This document shows, in pieces, positions 43,463 through 49,893 of a stretch of DNA of 49,893 nt (position 1 is the stretch's first letter; every line of letters starts with the position of its first letter). The translations under genes were made by a program, and so were the position numbers. The notes beneath the pieces are model-generated. The model ran no database searches. It worked only from the letters and a program-made list of their open reading frames with translations, and was not told the origin of the DNA. Origin of the DNA: an uncultured Clostridia bacterium (GTDB taxonomy: Bacteria; Bacillota; Clostridia; Peptostreptococcales; Anaerovoracaceae); NCBI GenBank assembly GCA_938009115.1, contig CALLHZ010000035.1, positions 1 to 49,893 on the forward strand, read 5' to 3'.

Positions 43463-43490
43463 ATATCACACACAAAAAGGCAGGCGTCAA
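43463..43490 (-). promoter_or_regulatory. Candidate promoter of the selenoprotein pair
   Basis: On minus: TTGACG (complement of 43485-43490), 16-base spacer, TGATAT (complement of 43463-43468). The -35 overlaps the stop of the upstream AEC transporter gene, from which read-through is also possible. Confidence 0.45.
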
Positions 43491-44452
43491 TAGAGGCCTT
43501 TGACGAAATCAAAGAGCGTCAGCATCCCCGGGATCGTCAGGATGGAAACGAGAAAACTGGCCACCAGAAACTGATTGCTTGCCGCCACATCTCCATTCTG
43601 CCGGGCTGTCAGGATGGGGATGGTGCTCAGCGGCGGCGCAGCGGCGGATAGAACCAGGATCAATCCCACATTGTCACTGAGCTTCAGGCCGTAAACGATG
43701 CCGATGAACACCAGGGGGAACACCAGATTCTTGACCGCCACAAAGCCGATCATCTGCCCCCACCGTATCCTGCCGGCATTGCGCATATCCAGATAAATGT
43801 ACCCGCCCAAAGTGAGCATCACCAGCGTAAAAGCCAGATCTCCCACCCGCTGGGCCACGGAAACCGCGACGGAAGGCACCCATACGTCCCAGCCCAGGAA
43901 TACCAGCGCCAGCGTGACCAGCGTGGTCCGGATCAGCGGATTAAACGCTTTCTTCCAGTCCGGCAGCATTTTTCTTCCGGGAACTGGCGCGCGTTTGTTT
44001 CGGAAAAACACAGGATAGAAATTGAAATAAAATGTGACGGAAAACATCGTGAACAGGAACAGCTCCGCCACGTGGACCGATTCTGTGCCATACAGACCTG
44101 CGATCACTGCCAGCGGGACGAACAAGGGATTATAAAGGTATAAGGCTGTCGTGGCTTCTCTGCGGCTTTCTGGCGGAAACAACCGCCCAAGGGCAAGAGA
44201 AAGACCCAGCGTGACCACCGCAAAAAAGATCCACCACAGCGGAAACATCCACCAGGAGGGATCCTCAGCAGGATCGAACTGCCGCAGCAGCGTGGCAAAT
44301 ACATAAAGAGGCAGGGACACCTCCAGCGCCAGTGTTGATAAATAGGGCAATATAGCAGGCTCTGCGATCTTCCGGGCCAGCATGGCGTACCCGACGGCGC
44401 CGATGCCCAGCAGCAGGAGGATCGCTTCTGCCGAAGCAACAAGTGTTTCCAT
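43487..44452 (-). CDS. AEC (auxin efflux carrier) family transporter
   Basis: A 321-residue membrane protein with ten predicted helices in two five-helix halves, of the AEC family. Typical features are the first half starting LLLLGIGAVGYAML with ILPYLSTLALEVSLPLYVF, and the second half with GDLAFTLVMLTLGGYIYLDM and VLSAAAPPLSTIPILTARQ. Bacterial members are annotated as malonate, malate or amino acid carriers, but few have been tested. The start at 44452 has GGAGGGAA upstream. It ends 81 bases before the selenoprotein gene; no terminator lies between them. Confidence 0.87.
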   Translation of the reverse strand: METLVASAEAILLLLGIGAVGYAMLARKIAEPAILPYLSTLALEVSLPLYVFATLLRQFDPAEDPSWWMFPLWWIFFAVVTLGLSLALGRLFPPESRREATTALYLYNPLFVPLAVIAGLYGTESVHVAELFLFTMFSVTFYFNFYPVFFRNKRAPVPGRKMLPDWKKAFNPLIRTTLVTLALVFLGWDVWVPSVAVSVAQRVGDLAFTLVMLTLGGYIYLDMRNAGRIRWGQMIGFVAVKNLVFPLVFIGIVYGLKLSDNVGLILVLSAAAPPLSTIPILTARQNGDVAASNQFLVASFLVSILTIPGMLTLFDFVKGLY

Positions 44453-44506
44453 TATTTCCCTCCGGAAATTTCTTGATCATGCAGGGTATTTGCCTACATC
44501 TTATCA

Positions 44507-44533
44507 CACAACCACCGGAGGTTGTGGTACAAT
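44507..44533 (+). promoter_or_regulatory. Promoter with dyad upstream of the ketopantoate reductase-like gene
   Basis: Extended -10 TGGTACAAT (44525-44533). CACAACC (44507-44513) and GGTTGTG (44520-44526) form a perfect 7-base inverted repeat touching it, placed like an operator. No canonical -35 is visible. Confidence 0.5.
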
Positions 44534-44569
44534 TCCTTTATTCCGCGAATCATGAGAAAGGAACTGTCC

Positions 44570-45493
44570 ATGTCCGTCAATGATATCAAAACCGTCTGCC
44601 TGATCGGCCTGGGATCTTTGGGCATCATGTACGCCCATCATTTGAGCAAACGGATGCCTTTTGACGATCTGCGCATCCTTGCGGACCCTGTCCGCCAAAA
44701 ACGCTGGGAAAAGGATCCTGTTCGCTGCAACGGGGAAATCTGCCGATTTCATTTCGTGGATCCGAAGGCGCCTGCATCGCCTGCAGATCTGATGCTCTTT
44801 ACCGTAAAGTTTGACGGATTGGATCAGGCGATTCGCGACGCCGAACATCAAATCGGGCCGGATACGCTGATCCTTTCTTTTCTGAACGGCATCGTGAGCG
44901 AAGAGATCATAGCCCGGTGTTACGGCCGTGACAAGGTATTGTACGCCGTTGCCCAGGGGATGGACGGCATACGGTCGGGCAACGAGCTGGTGTATCGGAA
45001 CATGGGGCTGGTTTGCTTCGGCGAAGGAGAAAAGGGGCTTCGAACACCCCGAGTCCGCCGGGTGGAAGACTTTTTTGCCAGGATGGAATTTCCCCATCAG
45101 ACAGACACGGATATGAAGGGCAGACTGTGGGGAAAGTTTATGCTCAATGTCGGCGTCAATCAAACAGTCGCCGTGTATCGGGGCACCTATGGAACGATCC
45201 AGCAGCCGGGCGAAGCCCGCAGCACGATGATCGCCGCGATGAAAGAGGTGATCCCTCTCGCAGCGGCCGAAGGCATCGAGCTGACACAGCAGGACTTGAA
45301 TTATTGGCTGGGGGTCCTGGATACGCTGCGGCCCGAAGGAAAGCCTTCTTTGGCTCAAGACCTGGATTGTGGAAAGCCTACAGAAGTGGGTTTGTTTGCG
45401 GGAACCGTCCTTGAGCTGGGAGCAAAGCATTCCATCGATACACCGGTGAACAGGTTCCTGTATGAGCGCATCCGGGAACTGGAAAGTCTCTGA
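44570..45493 (+). CDS. Ketopantoate reductase family protein (PanE/ApbA)
   Basis: A 307-residue NAD(P)H-dependent oxidoreductase. The N-terminal Rossmann motif is GLGSLG in CLIGLGSLGIMYAHHL. Further family marks are LFTVKFDGLDQAI, the FLNGIVSEE hinge (NG motif) and the catalytic-lysine region GRLWGKFMLNVGVNQ. True PanE makes pantoate for CoA; many paralogues do not, and no panB or panC lies nearby, so I withhold the symbol. The start is the ATG at 44570 with AAAGGA seven bases upstream; an extension of 48 bases would begin inside the promoter. Monocistronic, closed by a strong terminator. Confidence 0.88.
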   Translation: MSVNDIKTVCLIGLGSLGIMYAHHLSKRMPFDDLRILADPVRQKRWEKDPVRCNGEICRFHFVDPKAPASPADLMLFTVKFDGLDQAIRDAEHQIGPDTLILSFLNGIVSEEIIARCYGRDKVLYAVAQGMDGIRSGNELVYRNMGLVCFGEGEKGLRTPRVRRVEDFFARMEFPHQTDTDMKGRLWGKFMLNVGVNQTVAVYRGTYGTIQQPGEARSTMIAAMKEVIPLAAAEGIELTQQDLNYWLGVLDTLRPEGKPSLAQDLDCGKPTEVGLFAGTVLELGAKHSIDTPVNRFLYERIRELESL

Positions 45494-45513
45494 AACCTGC
45501 AAAGCCATTCAAA

Positions 45514-45544
45514 AACGGCGCCCGGCAAACAGGCGCCGTTTTCG
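45514..45544. terminator. Bidirectional terminator
   Basis: Inverted repeat AACGGCGCC (45514-45522) / GGCGCCGTT (45532-45540), followed by TTC on plus; an A-run before it gives TTTTT on minus. Confidence 0.88.
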
Positions 45545-45552
45545 CGCTCGGC

Positions 45553-46461
45553 CTATTTGTTCAACGGTCTCACAGGGCGAGCCTCGATGTAACCGCGATA
45601 ACCTTCGGGCGCCAGCTGGAATCTGGGGCCGTCATCATCGGCCCACTCATATCCGTACAAGGCGGGATCGAAGGTTTTCATCACATCCCACATTTCTGTG
45701 ATAGCTTCTTCGAAGTCTTCATCATCGAAGGGGGCCCCCTGGAACACCATCATACTGCAGGCCGGCAGAGTCATGATATCCAACCCTTCGGGCAAGTCCC
45801 CCGCGTAGGCGGCCGGGACTTCTACCCCTTGAGCGTAGCGGGAGGTCCCCGGCGTCCGGAAGCGGTCGGGCAGCCACATGCCGATGGGCTCGTAGAGAGC
45901 TTCCTGGATGCTGCACAGGAGCCCCCAGATATCGCAGCCGACTTCTTCGCAATAAGCAAAATACTCTTCGGCTGTCTGCCCTCTCTTCAGTATCACTTTT
46001 CGCTCCGGTCTTTCGATGACCTGGACGAAAACGGTGCGGACCTTTGAATTCTTTTCCATGCTATGTTCTCCTTTCTGATAAAAACGGTAACGGGCCCGGG
46101 CGGAATATGGCATGAACAGAGGGATCGGCGAAGGGTCCTTGCGGTAGCGGCTGGGCGTCACCCCGAATTCCCGGGAAAATGCCCTTGTAAAGCCTTCGTG
46201 GGTATCGAACAGGAAGTCCAGGGCCACATCCACGATGCGGGGCTTTCCGTCCCGAAGCGCCAGCGCCGCATGGGTCAACCGAAGAGCCCGAATGTAATCA
46301 AAAGGCGTCCGGCCCGTGAGCTCCCCAAAAATCCTCAGGCAGTGGTAAGGAGAATATCCGGCGCAGCGGGACAGTTCGTACAGCGTAATGGGTTTGTGGA
46401 TGTTCGCTTCGATATGATCCTGCATTCTTTGAACGGCTTCGGCTTTTTCGCAGTTCTGCAT
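45553..46461 (-). CDS. AraC-family regulator with GyrI-like effector domain
   Basis: A 302-residue transcription regulator. The N-terminal 110 residues hold two AraC helix-turn-helix motifs (ITLYELSRCAGYSPYHCLRIF and VDVALDFLFDTHEGFTRAFSREFG, shown only in part here), including GVTPSRYRK. Residues about 125-302 form a GyrI/BmrR-like small-molecule binding domain, as in Rob/SoxS-type efflux regulators. The start is the ATG at 46461 with GGAGG upstream; a longer frame to 46596 would cross the inverted repeat described separately. It lies downstream of the EET locus on the same strand. Target genes are unknown. Confidence 0.9.
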   Translation of the reverse strand: MQNCEKAEAVQRMQDHIEANIHKPITLYELSRCAGYSPYHCLRIFGELTGRTPFDYIRALRLTHAALALRDGKPRIVDVALDFLFDTHEGFTRAFSREFGVTPSRYRKDPSPIPLFMPYSARARYRFYQKGEHSMEKNSKVRTVFVQVIERPERKVILKRGQTAEEYFAYCEEVGCDIWGLLCSIQEALYEPIGMWLPDRFRTPGTSRYAQGVEVPAAYAGDLPEGLDIMTLPACSMMVFQGAPFDDEDFEEAITEMWDVMKTFDPALYGYEWADDDGPRFQLAPEGYRGYIEARPVRPLNK

Positions 46462-46537
46462 CTGTTCACCTCCGAAAACTGTTTTATCACAGGGCAAGGT
46501 ATAAATCTTGACCCGGATTGCGAAAGTGTCGGCTAAA

Positions 46538-46581
46538 GCAGCAGGCGCACTTTGTAAGTCATACAAAAGTGCGCCCGCTGC
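46538..46581. repeat. Long imperfect inverted repeat between EET locus and AraC gene
   Basis: Arms 46538-46556 and 46562-46581 match over 19 of 20 positions counting one mismatch and one single-base bulge (GCAGCAGGCGCACTTT-GTA versus GCAGCGGGCGCACTTTTGTA), with a 5-base loop. On minus it is followed by only TTTAG, so it is a weak terminator or an operator/attenuator for the regulator gene. Confidence 0.75.
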
Positions 46582-46617
46582 AGCCGAGTTCATCATATCA
46601 AAAAAATTTCATGTTTG

Positions 46618-47673
46618 CTACTTTTCTTTGATGTAATCCTGAAATCCGGAAGAATACGCAATATTGCCCGCGCTGTCGACCCAGCAGGCTTCCACGCCGT
46701 CCATGGATTCGATTAGGCGACGTCCTTCCTCTGCGGGAAGGCTGAAGATGTACGTGGAAAGCGCGTCAGCCAGTCCCGAATCGGGACAGATAAGGGTCAC
46801 CTGGGCAAACCGCCCGGCGGGCATCAGCGTTTCCGGGTCGATGATGTGGTGGTACCGGATATCATCGACCGTATAATATCGTTCATAGACCCCGCTGGAT
46901 ACAACGGAAAGTCCTTCGATCATCACGGCAAACAGGTCTGCCTGATCCGAGGCTTTGTCCGGATTTTGGATCCCGATGGTCCAGAAGGGTTCTTTGTTGT
47001 CATCGTTGATGATTTTGCCGCCAATGGCGCGGACGTTTCCGCCCACGCTGAGGAGAAGGGATGTTACACCCTCCGACTCCAGCTGACGGGCGATCTGCTC
47101 CACCACGTAGCCTTTGGCCATGGCGCCTACATCCAGGCTCATAGCCGGATCTGTCAGATAAACAGTGGACGCTTCCTGATTGATCAAAACAGCCTCGATG
47201 CTCGTATGCTCTGCGGCGTTTCGAAGCAATTCCATGGGCGGAAGCGCCGCTTCCGCAGGGTCTTCCGTTCCGGCCTCCCGGTAATCGTGCCACAGGGACA
47301 GCACAGAACCCATAGCAACATTGACCTTCCCGCCTGTTTGCCCGTGGATGTCACGGGCAAACAGCAGAAGGTCAATGATCCTTTGATCCACGGCCACCGG
47401 CGCAATGCCGGCATTGTCGTTGATCGTTTTGATGTTGTTGACGCCTTCGTAATCATTGTAGATATCATAAAGCTGGTGGTATTGCTCCAGCTGTTGCCGG
47501 ACCTGCTCCGAGATCTTTCTGAATTGCGCTTCGGTATCCGCGTAGCCGACGATCGTCGTAACGGTGTCGAAGAGCTGCAGAAACTGGGCCTGATAGCGTG
47601 TCGCTCCGGCTTTGCCGCATCCGGCGGCCAGCAGCACCAGCAGCGCGAGAACGAAGGATAATCTTTTTTTCAT
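46618..47673 (-). CDS. apbE: ApbE FAD:protein FMN transferase, lipoprotein (copy 2, EET locus)
   Basis: A 351-residue flavin transferase with lipobox LAAGC (Cys19), so it acts outside the membrane. Motifs are LDVGAMAKGYVVEQI, LLSVGGNVRAIGG, VVSSGVYERYY, HHIIDPETLMP and ADALSTYIFSLP. It corresponds to the FmnB role in Gram-positive EET loci, where it attaches FMN to the PplA-type lipoprotein encoded directly upstream (27-base gap). It differs widely from copy 1 at 11.6-12.6 kb outside the motifs, so the two are not a recent duplication. It is the last gene of the locus inside the window. Confidence 0.94.
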   Translation of the reverse strand: MKKRLSFVLALLVLLAAGCGKAGATRYQAQFLQLFDTVTTIVGYADTEAQFRKISEQVRQQLEQYHQLYDIYNDYEGVNNIKTINDNAGIAPVAVDQRIIDLLLFARDIHGQTGGKVNVAMGSVLSLWHDYREAGTEDPAEAALPPMELLRNAAEHTSIEAVLINQEASTVYLTDPAMSLDVGAMAKGYVVEQIARQLESEGVTSLLLSVGGNVRAIGGKIINDDNKEPFWTIGIQNPDKASDQADLFAVMIEGLSVVSSGVYERYYTVDDIRYHHIIDPETLMPAGRFAQVTLICPDSGLADALSTYIFSLPAEEGRRLIESMDGVEACWVDSAGNIAYSSGFQDYIKEK

Positions 47674-47700
47674 TGGATGGTACCTGATACCGAAAGCTCC

Positions 47701-48699
47701 TTACTGAGCAGCTTTTTCCACCAGCGCAATAAAGTCGGTGATGTGGATCGTCGTGGAGGCAAGGATGTCAGCATCGGTAGCGTAACCTTCGCTGATGGCA
47801 ATGCCGGCTACTTCTTCGACGGTCTTTCCGGTCACATAGGCTGCAAATCCCGCAGCCTGCTCATACCATTCTTTTCCGATGGAAGAGTTCTTGGCCATGC
47901 CGTATTCTTCCTTCAGCTCGTTCTTGGTTCTGGGGGCCACGGAAAGATCCGTCGTGATCAGGCCTGTCGCGTCGAAGTTGACGTTGGACTGGGATCCGTC
48001 GAAAATGCAGCTGGTGATCGTCCCTGCTTCGCTGCGGGTCATGGCAACATAAGTGGAATAGACCTGGGCCAGTCCTGCTTCGCCGTCTGCGGCATTTTTG
48101 GACTTGGAGATGTTGGTGGTGACAGCAATGCTGAGCACGTCGCCTTTGGCAGCACCCAGATCGGTTGCATTGGCAACGGCTTTTTCCACGCCTGCCATGA
48201 AATCATTGATGTGGACCGTAACAGAAGCCTTCAGATCCTCATCGGCTGCATACCCTTCGCTGAGGGCAATGCCGCTGACTTCTTCGGCAGTTTTTCCGAT
48301 CACATACTGTGCGAAAGCTTCTGCCTGTTCATTCCACTCTTTGCCGATGGCAGAGGATGCGCCCATGCCGTAATCGGTGCCGAGCTCGTTCTTTGTCTTG
48401 AAAACGGTGTCCATGGGGGTGACCAGTTCGCCGGCAGCGCTGAAGTTGACCTTGGACTGAGCCTGGTCGATCACGCAGTCGGTGATCACGCCATTGGCAT
48501 CGACAGTCACGGCAACGACCAGAGAGTCAGCCTGGGCAAGCCCGTCAGCATCTGCAGCAGCGTCCTTGGACTTGACGACGGAGTTGAGGACTGCCAGACC
48601 CGTCTTGACGGGTTCCGGGGCTTGCTGTGCCCCGCCGCAGCCTGCCAGCAGTGCGATCGCCATCAGAGCGACCAGTGTGAGTGCTATTGTTCTTTTCAT
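47701..48699 (-). CDS. pplA: PplA-like lipoprotein with two flavinylation repeats
   Basis: A 332-residue lipoprotein, lipobox LLAGC (Cys21). The mature part is two tandem repeats (about 35-175 and 187-330), each with SKSK, a beta hairpin, the block TKNEL..YGM..S.IGKEW.EQA, GKT.EEV.GIA.SEGYA, and a final ASVTVHINDF or ASTTIHITDF. The aligned threonines Thr161 and Thr317 in these last motifs are the probable FMN acceptors for ApbE. In Listeria, PplA carries flavin outside the membrane and hands electrons to extracellular acceptors. The neighbours apbE, EetB-like, EetA-like and a UbiA-type prenyltransferase match that locus, although ndh2 is not in view. TCAGGAGGAAAAAATG-type ribosome binding site. 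Confidence 0.88.
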   Translation of the reverse strand: MKRTIALTLVALMAIALLAGCGGAQQAPEPVKTGLAVLNSVVKSKDAAADADGLAQADSLVVAVTVDANGVITDCVIDQAQSKVNFSAAGELVTPMDTVFKTKNELGTDYGMGASSAIGKEWNEQAEAFAQYVIGKTAEEVSGIALSEGYAADEDLKASVTVHINDFMAGVEKAVANATDLGAAKGDVLSIAVTTNISKSKNAADGEAGLAQVYSTYVAMTRSEAGTITSCIFDGSQSNVNFDATGLITTDLSVAPRTKNELKEEYGMAKNSSIGKEWYEQAAGFAAYVTGKTVEEVAGIAISEGYATDADILASTTIHITDFIALVEKAAQ

Positions 48700-48718
48700 T
48701 TTTTCCTCCTGAGAAAGT

Positions 48719-49258
48719 TTAGAATTTATTGAGGTGCAGCTTCAAAAATACCGGAGATGTCATCTTCAGCATCATCGAAGTTGCAAAACCTGTCACAATG
48801 CCGGATAGCAAAAGCACCGGCAGATAGACCCAAAGTACCGTCTCCATGATGAAGGATGCGGCTGTGATCTGGCCCAGATTATGAAACACTGCGCCGGCCA
48901 CGCTGATCAGCAAAAGCGTGCTTTTATCTCTGCGAAGCAGCAGGATCAGAACCATGACCCCAAGGGCAAAGAGACCTCCTGTAAGGCTCAGCGTTCCGGC
49001 CACAAGCCCTCGGGTGGAGGCAACGAAAATCGCCTTCAGGACTACTAGGGTCAACGCATCAGCTTTTTTAAGGTAAAGCAGGGCAAACATCACCACGATG
49101 TTCGCCAGCCCAAGACGAACGCCGGGAATGGGCACAGGGACGGGAAAGAGACCTTCCAGCACGGAGAGGACCATGGCCAGGGCAAACAAAAGACCCAGCA
49201 GCGTGATGCGGCCGGTTTGTCCTGTCGTTCTTTTTTCGTTGGTGATCGCTTTTTCCAT
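48719..49258 (-). CDS. eetB: EetB-like Gx transporter family membrane protein
   Basis: A 179-residue membrane protein with about five to six helices. Signatures are PIPGVRLGLANIVVMFALLY, FVASTRGLVAGTLSL and SVAGAVFHNLGQITAASF. It belongs to the same family as the protein at 13008-13526 and to EetB of the Listeria EET locus, needed for extracytosolic electron transfer by an unknown mechanism. The start is the ATG at 49258, with AGAGGA upstream; a frame starting at 49357 would overlap the NusG-II gene by 76 bases and lacks a ribosome binding site. The symbol follows family and context. Confidence 0.82.
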   Translation of the reverse strand: MEKAITNEKRTTGQTGRITLLGLLFALAMVLSVLEGLFPVPVPIPGVRLGLANIVVMFALLYLKKADALTLVVLKAIFVASTRGLVAGTLSLTGGLFALGVMVLILLLRRDKSTLLLISVAGAVFHNLGQITAASFIMETVLWVYLPVLLLSGIVTGFATSMMLKMTSPVFLKLHLNKF

Positions 49259-49281
49259 GCTTTGTATCCTCTTCTGACCAG

Positions 49282-49665
49282 TTATATGTAGATGTCGGCT
49301 GCGCCGTCCGCGCTTTCTTCCGACACGATCTTCACGTATATGAGGTTGGGCAGGCACGCGGCATACTGGCCTGCGAGATGAAGCTTTCCGGACTCGATGC
49401 AGATCTTGTCGGGACAGTCGGACTCTTCAAAGGAGATGCTGCCGTCCGGATGAAGATGGAACACCACGTCCGGTTCCTGTTCGATGAAAAACGTTTCATC
49501 CTGCCCTGTTTTCAGTTCCACCGTCTTGACCAGCTGAGACTGGTAATAGATCTCGGCATAGGTCCCTGCTTTGCCCAAAACCCCGGTGTACAGCGTCCAG
49601 GCCAGAACAGCAGCTGCAGCCAGGATCACCACGATGATGATGTCCGACCGTCCTGCAAATTTCAT
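49282..49665 (-). CDS. eetA: EetA-like NusG domain II membrane-anchored protein
   Basis: A 127-residue protein with one N-terminal membrane helix (about 9-28) and an outward NusG-II domain. Conserved features are the cysteines in SDCPDKICIESG and the later AACLPNLIYVKI; the paralogue at 12646-13005 shows the same spacing (DCPNGDC, then CLPNK). It is paired with the EetB-like gene in both clusters. Its start overlaps the stop of the prenyltransferase gene by four bases (ATGA). Its biochemical role in electron transfer is not established; the cysteines could bind metal or form a disulfide. Confidence 0.82.
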   Translation of the reverse strand: MKFAGRSDIIIVVILAAAAVLAWTLYTGVLGKAGTYAEIYYQSQLVKTVELKTGQDETFFIEQEPDVVFHLHPDGSISFEESDCPDKICIESGKLHLAGQYAACLPNLIYVKIVSEESADGAADIYI

Positions 49666-49893
49666 CGGAGCCTCCCGGAAGGCATTATGCTGCCGATCCA
49701 GATCAACCCTGCGTGAGCCGGCAGAATGAGAAGGAAGTTCCGGATGGAAACAGCAAACGTCTCCTTCTTGTCTTGCTTTTTCATAAATGCTTTGATGTTC
49801 CGCCGGACAGGGATCGCTGTCGCCAGCAGCAACAGGCTCACCGACGGAAGAAAGCCCGCCGCGACCATGAGGATCACCGAAGCATAGGCTGCG
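49662..49893 (-). CDS. UbiA/MenA-type prenyltransferase, C-terminal end only
   Basis: The last 76 residues of a polytopic membrane protein whose 5' part lies beyond the window. Hydrophobic helices flank a loop with basic residues (AIPVRRNIKAFMKKQDKKE), and the end is a helix pair, consistent with the C-terminus of UbiA-family enzymes such as MenA, which prenylates 1,4-dihydroxy-2-naphthoate to make demethylmenaquinone. EET loci in Gram-positives carry such a gene (DmkA) beside eetA, which supports this reading, but the catalytic Asp-rich motifs are outside the window. Four-base overlap with the EetA-like gene. Confidence 0.55.
   Translation of the reverse strand, partial: AAYASVILMVAAGFLPSVSLLLLATAIPVRRNIKAFMKKQDKKETFAVSIRNFLLILPAHAGLIWIGSIMPSGRLR

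Noticed and set aside
1..49893. CRISPR array, insertion sequence, prophage, toxin-antitoxin pair or rRNA.
   Set aside because: No spaced direct repeats, transposase/integrase motifs, structural phage genes, typical small toxin-antitoxin pairs or rRNA sequence were seen on either strand.

Overview
The window comes from an anaerobic, moderately GC-rich Gram-positive bacterium, most likely a member of the Clostridia. The evidence is the six-gene Rnf ferredoxin:NAD+ oxidoreductase, an oxygen-sensitive class III ribonucleotide reductase with its activase, AddB-type recombination machinery, many lipoproteins with short lipoboxes, clean sigma-A promoters (TTGACA / TATAAT, often with an extended -10 TGn) and strong AGGAGG ribosome binding sites. 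Placement below class level is not possible from what I can see. Two genes use in-frame UGA as selenocysteine, so the organism should also carry selA/B/C/D elsewhere.

Layout. 1-4294 (minus): a NifU-like Fe-S scaffold fragment, a solute-binding lipoprotein, an alanine/ornithine-racemase-fold enzyme and a long-chain acyl-CoA ligase. 4489-9518 (plus): rnfCDGEAB, tightly coupled, closed by a terminator that merges into the next promoter. 9629-15322: a TauE-like exporter, then convergent Ldh2-type dehydrogenase plus ApbE, divergent from a NusG-II-domain protein, a Gx-type transporter, homoserine dehydrogenase and a lipoprotein. 15377-23925 (minus): a DUF362 ferredoxin-like protein, nrdD with a fused thioredoxin/glutaredoxin-like tail behind a sigma-A promoter and tandem NrdR boxes, nrdG, and a large Cache-PAS-GGDEF-GGDEF-EAL protein. 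24060-30864: mntP, an M23 peptidase, an AT-richer MFS transporter, tRNA-Ala(GGC), a small membrane protein, a class I amidotransferase-like hydrolase, thiamine pyrophosphokinase and an M20 amidohydrolase. 31012-34449: addB without addA.

34412-42674 (minus) is the most unusual block: three genes joined by 4-base overlaps. They encode an ODP-type diiron sensor fused to a degenerate GGDEF and a pseudo-receiver domain, a HEAT-repeat/zinc-finger/GT2 polysaccharide synthase fusion, and a membrane-anchored glycoside-hydrolase-like protein. I read it as an oxygen/redox-controlled exopolysaccharide system.

42818-43406 (minus) holds two tandem HesB/IscA-like selenoproteins. Each is interrupted by an in-frame TGA at codon 36, where IscA has its first cluster-binding Cys, and each has a hairpin at the same distance after the TGA. 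Ordinary gene calling misses both.

43487-46461: an AEC transporter, a ketopantoate-reductase-like enzyme and an AraC/GyrI-like regulator. 46618-49893 (minus) is a flavin-based extracellular electron transfer (EET) locus: MenA/UbiA-type prenyltransferase (cut by the window end), EetA-like NusG-II protein, EetB-like transporter, two-repeat PplA-like lipoprotein and an ApbE flavin transferase. Together with Rnf (RnfD and RnfG carry covalent-FMN motifs) and the second ApbE/NusG-II/Gx set at 11.5-13.5 kb, membrane flavin redox chemistry is the main theme of the window. No IS elements, phage genes or CRISPR arrays were seen, and no gene-free stretch exceeds 300 bases.
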